DNA from: DASZMJ01 sp035551935
GTDB taxonomy: Bacteria; Planctomycetota; Planctomycetia; Isosphaerales; Isosphaeraceae
DNA: 17,601 bases
Assembly (NCBI GenBank): GCA_035551935.1
Contig: DASZMJ010000483.1
Location: 1-17,601, forward strand
Direction of reading: 5' to 3'
Within the stretch, counting starts at the first letter, position 1, and each line of letters begins with the position of its first letter. Shown piece by piece: positions 1-5,143 of the stretch. The notes beneath the pieces were generated by a model. The model searched no databases. It saw only the letters and a program-made list of their open reading frames with translations, and had not been told where the DNA came from. Made by a program: the position numbers and the translations under genes.

Positions 1-671
1 GCCAGGAGGCGGAGGACCGGGCGCTCTTGGACACGAGCCCGGAGGGGGAGAAGCGGTACCGGTACGAGGGTCAGGCGGTGCGGCACCTGCACAAGGTCAT
101 CGACCAGTACTGCAAAGGGCGGCAGGGCTGGTTCGAGCCCAAGGTCGGGGCTCGGCGGCGGTCGGCGCCGAACGAACCCACCGCCGAAGTGCTGATGGAG
201 ATGGCGGTTGCGACGGTCGCGGCGGGAGCGACGCCGGTCGCGACCGACCCGCACCCCCGGGGCGAGGGTGAGCCGTCGTCCTCCCTCTCCTCCGGGGAGC
301 GGGCCGGGGTGCGGGTCTCCTCCGACCCCGACCCCGCCCCGGCGCCGAACGAACCCACCGCCGAAGTGGTGAATTCCCCGAGGGTTGCGTCGAACGCACC
401 GGCCAGGGGCGAGACGCGGGAGGCGGGAGCGGCGCCGGTCGCATCGAGCCCTCACCCCAGTCCTCTCCAAGGAGGAGAGGGAGGAGATTCGGACCTCGCC
501 CCGGCGGCGAAGGACCCCGCGGCGCCGAACGAACCCACCGCCGAAATCGTTCACAAACAAGGACTTCCGACGAGCCATCCGGACGTCGGCGGGACGATCC
601 GGCGGGAGTCGTTCACCGAGCCGCCGCGGCCGTTGCCGCCGTTGGTCATCAACGGAATCTGGGTGCGGTAG
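1..671 (+). CDS. Hypothetical protein with NEPTAE repeats, 5' end missing
   Basis: The reading frame is open from the left edge and stops at TAG 669-671, so this is the C-terminal part of a longer protein. A TTG at 27 could be called as a start, but the codons before it continue a convincing helix (the frame reads QEAEDRALL before LDTSPEGEKRYRYE), so I treat the gene as truncated by the window. The first ~45 residues are charged and helical (PEGEKRYRYEGQAVRHLHKV). The remainder is low-complexity and rich in Pro, Ala and Glu, with three copies of APNEPTAE spaced 59 and 60 residues apart. The C-terminus is PLVINGIWVR. The style resembles planctomycete hypothetical proteins with a helical body and a NEPT-rich tail, but this comes from memory and gives no function. 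The repeats contain palindromes that elsewhere lie between genes, so the tail may have grown by repeat insertion. Confidence 0.6.
   Translation, partial: QEAEDRALLDTSPEGEKRYRYEGQAVRHLHKVIDQYCKGRQGWFEPKVGARRRSAPNEPTAEVLMEMAVATVAAGATPVATDPHPRGEGEPSSSLSSGERAGVRVSSDPDPAPAPNEPTAEVVNSPRVASNAPARGETREAGAAPVASSPHPSPLQGGEGGDSDLAPAAKDPAAPNEPTAEIVHKQGLPTSHPDVGGTIRRESFTEPPRPLPPLVINGIWVR
165..547 (+). repeat. Three ~178-bp tandem repeat units coding for APNEPTAE
   Basis: A 24-base core coding for APNEPTAE occurs at 165, 342 and 522, spaced 177 and 180 bp apart, so all copies are in the same reading frame. The stretches between copies are also related: both hold GCGGGAGCG followed by CGCCGGTCGC and then a CCC-rich palindrome. 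The array is therefore a diverged tandem duplication of a ~178-bp unit inside a coding sequence. Confidence 0.8.
246..317. repeat. Imperfect palindrome inside the NEPTAE gene
   Basis: GACCCGCACCCCCGG at 246-260 is complementary to CCGGGGTGCGGGTC at 304-317 with one bulged C. The middle (about 280-300) is CCTCCCTCTCCTCCGGGG. This has the form of the CTCACCCC...CTCTCC...GGAGAG repeat family that usually lies between genes. A related, less regular copy lies at about 450-488 in the next unit of the array. Both are translated in frame. Confidence 0.6.
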
Positions 672-735
672 GAGGTTGCGGAATCGGGAAATCCCGTGAC
701 CGGGATCGTCCTGTGTCCCTTGCGGCGAGAATGCG

Positions 736-741
736 AGGTGG
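736..741 (+). promoter_or_regulatory. Ribosome binding site choosing the start at 746
   Basis: AGGTGG lies four bases before ATG 746. The in-frame alternatives, GTG 713 and ATG 731, would add 11 or 5 residues ahead of the signal peptide and have no better site upstream. Confidence 0.5.
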
Positions 742-745
742 CGGA

Positions 746-2086
746 ATGCGAATCGTCGGGCTCGTCGCCCTGGCGGCGGTCGCGCTGGGCGCAGGTGCGG
801 CGTCGGGGCAGGGTCCGGGGCCTGGGCCGAGGGGGTACCAGGACCCGCCGATCACCGGGCCGGTCGTGCCGGAGCTGGGGGGCCTCGACCGGTTCCTGCG
901 GGCGTTCGTGATCCAGCACCGGGTCCCGGGCCTGGCGGTCGCCGTCGCGCACCGGGGGCGGGTGGTCTATGCGCGGGGGTTCGGCCTCGCCGACGTCGAC
1001 GCGGGCACGCCGGTCGAGCCCGACTCGCTCTTCCGGATCGCCAGCGTGTCGAAGCCGATCACGGCCGTCGCCGTGCTCCGGCTGGTCGAGCACGGCAAGC
1101 TCAAGCTCGACGATCCGGCCTTCAAGGTCCTGGACCTGCGCGTCGACGGGAAGCCGGTGCCATTGGCCGACCCGAGGCTCGGGGAGGTCACGGTCCGGGA
1201 GCTCTTGCGGCACACCGGGGGCTGGGACGGCGAGCGGTCGGGCGACCCGATGTTCCGGCCGGTCGAGATCGCGCGCGAGCTGGGCGTCCCGCCGCCGGCC
1301 GCGCCGGCCGCGATCGTCCGCGCGATGCTGGGCAAGCCGCTCGACTTCGACCCCGGCCACCGCTATGCCTACTCGAACTTCGGCTATTGCGTGCTCGGCC
1401 GGCTGATCGAGAAGGTCTCGGGCAAGCCGTACGAGACGTTCGTCCGCGCCGAGGTCCTGGCGCCGCTGGGCATCCGGAACATGCGGCTCGGCAAGACCTT
1501 GCCCGAGGACCGCGCCCCGCGCGAGGTCCGTTACTACGACGCGAAGCGTCGCGAGGGGCCCGGCGTCGTCGGCCCGACGCTCGGCAAGCGGGTGCCGTTG
1601 CCCTACGGCGGCTTCGACCTCGAGGCGATCGACGCGCACGGCGGCTGGCTGGCGTCGGCCGAGGAGCTGGTGCGGTTCGCGGCCGCCTTCGACGACCCGA
1701 GGCACCCCCGGCCGCTCCACCCCAGGACCCTCGCCGCGATGGTCGAGCGGCCCGAGGGGCTCGCCGGCTTCCGCCACGACGGCAACCCGCGCGACGCCTA
1801 TTACGGGCTCGGCTGGATGGTCCGCCCCGTCGGCCCGCGCGGCGACACCCTCTGGCATTCCGGCCGGCTCGACGGCACCTCCGCCCTGCTCGTCCGCCGC
1901 TTCGACGGCACCTCCTGGGCCGTCCTGTTCAACACCGACGCCGACCCCCAGGGCCAGGACCTCGCCGAGACGATCGACCCGCTCCTCCACCCCGTCATCG
2001 ACACCATCCGCTCCTGGCCGTCCCACGAGCTCCTGCACCGCCACGCACGCGACCGCGCCGGGGGTCGGGCGACGGGGACCCGTTGA
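746..2086 (+). CDS. Exported serine hydrolase, beta-lactamase/PBP class C family
   Basis: A 446-residue protein of the class C beta-lactamase/esterase family (Pfam Beta-lactamase type). The N-terminus (MRIVGLVALAAVALGAGAA) is a good signal peptide, so the enzyme should act outside the cytoplasm. All three active-site motifs are present: SxxK as S100-V-S-K103 (the nucleophile and its lysine), YxN as Y209-S-N211, and HxG as H371-S-G373 in place of KTG. HxG is common in the esterase and peptidase members (EstB, D-amino-acid peptidases), so hydrolysis of a peptide or ester is more likely than antibiotic resistance. The last ~25 residues are Arg-rich and probably disordered. No operon partner is evident; 121 bp separate it from the next gene. 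The substrate cannot be told from sequence. I chose ATG 746 over GTG 713 for its ribosome binding site and compact signal peptide. Confidence 0.85.
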   Translation: MRIVGLVALAAVALGAGAASGQGPGPGPRGYQDPPITGPVVPELGGLDRFLRAFVIQHRVPGLAVAVAHRGRVVYARGFGLADVDAGTPVEPDSLFRIASVSKPITAVAVLRLVEHGKLKLDDPAFKVLDLRVDGKPVPLADPRLGEVTVRELLRHTGGWDGERSGDPMFRPVEIARELGVPPPAAPAAIVRAMLGKPLDFDPGHRYAYSNFGYCVLGRLIEKVSGKPYETFVRAEVLAPLGIRNMRLGKTLPEDRAPREVRYYDAKRREGPGVVGPTLGKRVPLPYGGFDLEAIDAHGGWLASAEELVRFAAAFDDPRHPRPLHPRTLAAMVERPEGLAGFRHDGNPRDAYYGLGWMVRPVGPRGDTLWHSGRLDGTSALLVRRFDGTSWAVLFNTDADPQGQDLAETIDPLLHPVIDTIRSWPSHELLHRHARDRAGGRATGTR

Positions 2087-2127
2087 TTCCACGCGCATGG
2101 TGGTGTCCGGTCGCGACCGGCGGCGAC

Positions 2128-2156
2128 TTGTTCGCGCGATCGAGGGTTGGTAACCT
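2128..2156 (+). promoter_or_regulatory. Weak candidate promoter for the DinB-family gene
   Basis: TTGTTC (2128-2133) and TAACCT (2151-2156) are 17 bp apart in the 121-bp gap before the DinB-family gene. Each matches the sigma-70 consensus only partly, and planctomycete promoters are poorly defined, so this is a suggestion only. Confidence 0.2.
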
Positions 2157-2191
2157 CGTCCCCGGCCCGAGCGGGTCGGGTCGGCCCACAC

Positions 2192-2197
2192 GAGGAG
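2192..2197 (+). promoter_or_regulatory. Ribosome binding site of the DinB-family gene
   Basis: GAGGAG lies ten bases before ATG 2208, followed by the AT-rich run ATTTAAA. The spacing is slightly long, but the site is strong and the start is unambiguous. Confidence 0.6.
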
Positions 2198-2207
2198 ACA
2201 ATTTAAA

Positions 2208-2768
2208 ATGAATGCAAGTGATCTCGTCCGCCGGCTCCAACGGCACCGGATGTGGGTCAATCGCGGGCTGCTGGAGGCCGCTCGGGCGCTGGACGAGGAG
2301 CAGCTCCGTCGGCCCCTGGCGATCGGCCAGGGGTCGGCCTGGAAGACGTTGACGCACCTGATGGCCGCCGAATACGTCTGGCTCGAGGCGCTGCTGGGCC
2401 GCGAGCAGGCCGTGATGCCCGGCGACGCGCCGGGCAAGATCCCGGGCAACCAGGAGGGGGAGGCGCCGATCGCGACGCTCGACGAGCTGGCCGCGCGGTG
2501 GGGCGAGCTCGACCGGCGCTGGGAGAGCTACCTCGCGGACCTGACCGACCCGGCGCTCGACGAACTCGTCTTCCGGTCGAGCACCCGTGCCGGGCAGGTC
2601 CGCCGCATGGGCTTGCGGCGGTCGGACGTGCTGCTCCACGTCTGCACCCACGCCCAGTACACGACGGCCCAGCTCGTGAACATGCTTCGACAGCTCGGCG
2701 TGGCGACGTTCCCCGGGGTGATGCTGGCCGCGATGGCCCTCCAGGAGCAGGAGGCCGTCGCGCCTTGA
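2208..2768 (+). CDS. DinB-family protein (putative metal-dependent enzyme)
   Basis: 186 residues, the usual length for the DinB/YfiT-like four-helix-bundle superfamily. The expected metal-binding triad is visible: H50 in the first long helix region (KTLTHLMAAEYVW), then H144 and H148 in HVCTHAQYTTAQL near the end. Members coordinate a divalent metal with three histidines; characterised ones include mycothiol- and bacillithiol-dependent transferases and isomerases, but most have no known substrate. The name comes from the DNA-damage-inducible dinB of Bacillus and should not be confused with DNA polymerase IV. No TM segment or signal peptide is seen, so it is cytoplasmic. It stands between unrelated genes on the same strand, and its context gives no hint of a partner. 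The family is a firm call; the reaction is unknown. Confidence 0.85.
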   Translation: MNASDLVRRLQRHRMWVNRGLLEAARALDEEQLRRPLAIGQGSAWKTLTHLMAAEYVWLEALLGREQAVMPGDAPGKIPGNQEGEAPIATLDELAARWGELDRRWESYLADLTDPALDELVFRSSTRAGQVRRMGLRRSDVLLHVCTHAQYTTAQLVNMLRQLGVATFPGVMLAAMALQEQEAVAP

Positions 2769-2904
2769 GCGCCGGGGGCGAAAAAGTGGCCGTCGGCTGC
2801 CCCAAGGGCGCCGAAGGTCGCGTGCAACACGCCCAACGACCGGGAGCGACCCTCGGACGTCGAAGTCGGGAGGATCGGGGACGCGGGCGGGCCGGGGACT
2901 TGCC

Positions 2905-3354
2905 ATGAGCGACCCATTCTTGCGGGCGGCGATCGACGAGGCGAAGGCCGGGCTGGCCGAGGGGGGCATCCCGATCGGCTCGGTCCTGGTCGTCGACGGC
3001 CGGATCGTCGGCCGGGGCCACAACCGCCGCGTCCAGCGCGGCAGCGCGATCCTCCACGCCGAGATGGACGCCCTCGAGTCCGCCGGCCGGCTCCGCGCCG
3101 CCGACTACCGCCGCGCGACCCTCTACTCGACCCTCAGCCCGTGCGACATGTGCTCGGGCGCGACCCTCCTGTACAAGGTCCCCCGGGTCGTCGTCGGCGA
3201 GCACCGGACCTTCCGCGGGCCCGAGGATTACCTGCGGTCGCGCGGCGTCGCCCTCGATGTCCTCGACGACCCCGAGTGCATCCGCCTGATGGAAGACTTC
3301 ATCCGGTCCCGCCCCGAACTCTGGGACGAGGACATCGGCGAGTCGTCCTTGTAG
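2905..3354 (+). CDS. Zinc nucleoside/cytosine deaminase, yeast FCY1-like
   Basis: 149 residues of the cytidine/deoxycytidylate deaminase fold. The zinc motifs are complete: H51-A-E53 (metal His and proton-shuttle Glu) and P79-C80-D-M-C83 (two Cys ligands). Residues across the whole length recall Saccharomyces cytosine deaminase: GGIPIGSVLV, GRGHNRR, TLYSTLSPCDMC, VPRVVVGEH, and a C-terminus RPELWDEDIGE that parallels the yeast end RPQDWFEDIGE. Yeast FCY1 converts cytosine to uracil (pyrimidine salvage). The tRNA adenosine deaminase TadA and guanine deaminases are relatives, but TadA lacks this C-terminal tail. The cytosine assignment is inferred from remembered similarity. The usual bacterial cytosine deaminase, CodA, is an unrelated amidohydrolase. 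ATG 2905 has only a weak GGGGAC upstream. The preceding 136 bp contain no gene. Confidence 0.82.
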   Translation: MSDPFLRAAIDEAKAGLAEGGIPIGSVLVVDGRIVGRGHNRRVQRGSAILHAEMDALESAGRLRAADYRRATLYSTLSPCDMCSGATLLYKVPRVVVGEHRTFRGPEDYLRSRGVALDVLDDPECIRLMEDFIRSRPELWDEDIGESSL

Positions 3355-3376
3355 GCTGGGTCTCGACCCAGCTTTT
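3355..3376 (+). terminator. Intrinsic terminator after the deaminase gene
   Basis: GCTGGGT (3355-3361), loop CTCG, ACCCAGC (3366-3372), then TTTT (3373-3376). It starts at the base after the stop codon. The hairpin also resembles a short GC-rich repeat seen between genes in planctomycete-like genomes. Confidence 0.7.
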
Positions 3377-3411
3377 CCCGGGAACCACCGCGACGCCTCC
3401 GGAAATCGCCC

Positions 3412-3512
3412 GGAAGGCTTGGCTTTCGTAGGGTCCGCTATTGCGGACCGATCTTCTTCCGGCACAAGGGGAGCGGTCCGCAATAGCGGACCCTACGAAA
3501 GCCAAGCCTTCC
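3412..3512. repeat. Nested palindrome, 39-bp arms (copy 1)
   Basis: Bases 3412-3450 are perfectly complementary to 3474-3512 around a 23-base loop. Within each arm GGTCCGCTATTGCGGACC (or its complement) is itself a 7-bp hairpin with a TATT loop, so the element is a palindrome of palindromes. The core is shared with the element at 5067-5132; the outer part of the arms (GGAAGGCTTGGCTTTC) is not. There is no transposase gene, so it is a REP- or MITE-like non-autonomous repeat. It sits between convergent genes and could also end transcription from either side. Confidence 0.85.
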
Positions 3513-3525
3513 AGACGATTTCGTA

Positions 3526-4215
3526 TCAGACCATCTTCACGACTTGCTTGCCGTAGACCATCCGCATGATCAGTTCCACGAACCGGTTCAGGGCGGTGAG
3601 CGGCAGGGGCATGGGCCGGCGAATGTCCACGATCAGGACCACCCGGCGAGCCTTGCTGTGGTTGGTCACCTCATGCTCCCAGGTGTCGTCGAACAGCACG
3701 TCCTCGCCTTCCCGCCATGTATACATCTGGTCCTTGATGCGGATCTGGGGCGGGTCCTGCTCCGGCACGATCAGGCCCAGATGGTAGCGCAGGTAGCCCC
3801 GGTAGGGGCCCTCATGGGAGGGGATCGACTTGCCCGGGTCGAGGATCGAGAACAGCGCCTGGAACACCCCGGGGACCCGGTCGAGGGCGTCGCAGGTCAC
3901 GGGGCAGCGAGCCCGGTTGGCCCCGGGCTTCTCGCCGATCAGGTAGAGGTAGAACACCCTCCAGTCCTTGTCGGTGGTCGCGGAGATGTAGGTCTGCATC
4001 CGATCCACCTCGTGGCAACGCGGCGCCTCCGTCTCGTCGAGCAGGGACAGCAGCTCCTGGCGGATGGCGGGGAACTGGCTTCGCAGCCCGGCCAGCTCGG
4101 GACGGACTCGGGCGATGTCGTGGAAGACGGGCCTCCGGGGACCGCCGGTGTGCAGGTCGAACAGCCGGTTGACCGGCCCGAGCAGGGAGACCAGCCGCAT
4201 GTAGTTCACAGCCAT
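3526..4215 (-). CDS. Aspartyl/asparaginyl beta-hydroxylase-family oxygenase (copy 1)
   Basis: 229 residues of the Fe(II)/2-oxoglutarate-dependent Asp/Asn beta-hydroxylase family (PF05118: AspH, LpxO relatives). The active site matches human AspH in layout: H134 in HEGPYRGYLRYHLGL and H181 in FDDTWEHEV are the two iron ligands, with R143 and R191 (in RVVLIVDIRRP) placed to bind 2-oxoglutarate. No signal peptide or clear TM segment is present. I set the start at ATG 4215 because MAVNYMRLVSLL aligns with the paralogue's MALNYTSLVGLL and a GGAG lies 8 bases upstream; ATG 4254 would add 13 unmatched residues. It lies 137 bp downstream of its paralogue and is the last minus-strand gene. A role in hydroxylating an amino acid of the NRPS product is inferred from location only. 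Family members also hydroxylate lipids (LpxO). Confidence 0.83.
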   Translation of the reverse strand: MAVNYMRLVSLLGPVNRLFDLHTGGPRRPVFHDIARVRPELAGLRSQFPAIRQELLSLLDETEAPRCHEVDRMQTYISATTDKDWRVFYLYLIGEKPGANRARCPVTCDALDRVPGVFQALFSILDPGKSIPSHEGPYRGYLRYHLGLIVPEQDPPQIRIKDQMYTWREGEDVLFDDTWEHEVTNHSKARRVVLIVDIRRPMPLPLTALNRFVELIMRMVYGKQVVKMV

Positions 4216-4352
4216 GGTGCGACTCCGGGCGGGAATTGGCGAATCTCGATGCACCGATCATGCGGGGTCGATCGAGGGTCGATGAAAGCGAGCGGGGCGC
4301 GAGAGGCTTGGGTCCGGTCGTCGTGGGGCGGCCAGGGCCGGCCCCGCGCGGC

Positions 4353-5054
4353 TCAGGCCAGCTTCTTGAGGATCTGCTTGCCGTAGACGACCCGCATGAC
4401 GCCCTCGACGAAGCGGTTGAAGGCGTCGAGGGGGGCGGGCATGGGGCGGCGGATGTCGACGATGAGGACGACGCGGTCGGCGGGGGAGTGGTTGGTGACC
4501 TCGTGCTCCCAACTGTCGTCGAAGAGGATGCTCTCGCCCTCGCGCCAGGTGTAGTGGCGGTCCTTGATGCGAATGGAGGGGGGATTGTCGGCGGGGACGA
4601 CGAGGCCGAGGTGGTAGCGGAGGTAGCCGCGATAGGGGCCGCGGTGGGCGGGGACGGACTTGCCGCCGTCGAGGATCGAGAAGAAGGCCTGGAAGAGGCC
4701 GGGGATGCGGTCGAGCACGGCGGCGGTGCGGGGGCAACGCGCGCGGTTGGCGGCGGGCTTCTCGCCCATGGCGTCGAGGTAGAAGACCTTCCAGTCCTTC
4801 TCCGGGTCGACCCGCGCCGAGATGCCGGTCTGCATCGGGTCGACGTCGTGATAACGCGGCACGGCGCCCTTGTCGGCGAGGAGGCCGAGCAATTCCTCGC
4901 GGATCGCCGGGAAGGCGCGGTCGAGCTCGCGGAGCTCGGGGCACGTCGCGTCGATCTCGAAGAGGACCGGCCGGCGGTCGCCGCCGACGTGGCGGTCGAA
5001 GACCCAGTTGACGCCGTCGAGCAGGCCGACGAGGCTGGTGTAGTTCAGTGCCAT
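4353..5054 (-). CDS. Aspartyl/asparaginyl beta-hydroxylase-family oxygenase (copy 2)
   Basis: 233 residues, alignable end to end with the downstream copy; by hand count about two thirds of residues are identical. It has the same catalytic set: iron ligands H137 (HRGPYRGYLRYHLGL) and H184 (FDDSWEHEV), with 2-oxoglutarate-side R146 and R194 (RVVLIVDIRRP). ATG 5054 is preceded by GGAGAAGG. The two copies differ mainly in residues 30-75 and in the charge next to the first iron His (His-Arg here, His-Glu in the other). This would suit different substrates or carriers rather than simple dosage, but that is inference. The 89-bp gap separating it from the MacB gene is almost entirely the 5067-5132 palindrome, so it may be read through from the transport genes or from its own promoter. 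The substrate is unknown. Confidence 0.84.
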   Translation of the reverse strand: MALNYTSLVGLLDGVNWVFDRHVGGDRRPVLFEIDATCPELRELDRAFPAIREELLGLLADKGAVPRYHDVDPMQTGISARVDPEKDWKVFYLDAMGEKPAANRARCPRTAAVLDRIPGLFQAFFSILDGGKSVPAHRGPYRGYLRYHLGLVVPADNPPSIRIKDRHYTWREGESILFDDSWEHEVTNHSPADRVVLIVDIRRPMPAPLDAFNRFVEGVMRVVYGKQILKKLA

Positions 5055-5066
5055 GACGCCTTCTCC

Positions 5067-5132
5067 GTAGGGTCCGCTATTGCGGACCTCTTCGATTGGA
5101 TGTTGGAAGAGGTCCGCAATAGCGGACCCTAC
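5067..5132. repeat. Nested palindrome, 27-bp arms (copy 2)
   Basis: Bases 5067-5093 are perfectly complementary to 5106-5132 with a 12-base loop (GATTGGATGTTG). It shares the core GGTCCGCTATTGCGGACC and the flanking GTAG with the element at 3412-3512, but has a different loop and shorter arms. It fills most of the gap between the MacB stop codon and the next start, where it may attenuate transcription or protect the mRNA end. Confidence 0.85.
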
Positions 5133-5143
5133 AAAATGGGGAC

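Noticed and set aside
746..2086. An antibiotic-resistance beta-lactamase (AmpC)
   Set aside because: The third motif is HSG instead of KTG and the protein is longer than AmpC; the wider esterase/peptidase family fits better.
551..2449. Minus-strand 632-codon frame opposite the serine hydrolase
   Set aside because: The plus strand has a signal peptide and all three active-site motifs, while the antisense product has none and runs across two genes.
2208..2768. DNA polymerase IV (DinB)
   Set aside because: The name is shared, but this is a 186-residue His-triad helical protein with no polymerase motifs.
3412..3512. CRISPR array
   Set aside because: There is a single inverted repeat with one loop, no series of direct repeats with unique spacers, and no cas genes.
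3412..5132. A composite transposon or insertion sequence carrying the hydroxylases
   Set aside because: No transposase gene, no target-site duplication that I can see, and the two end elements differ in arm length and loop. Kept only as a finding on paired repeats.
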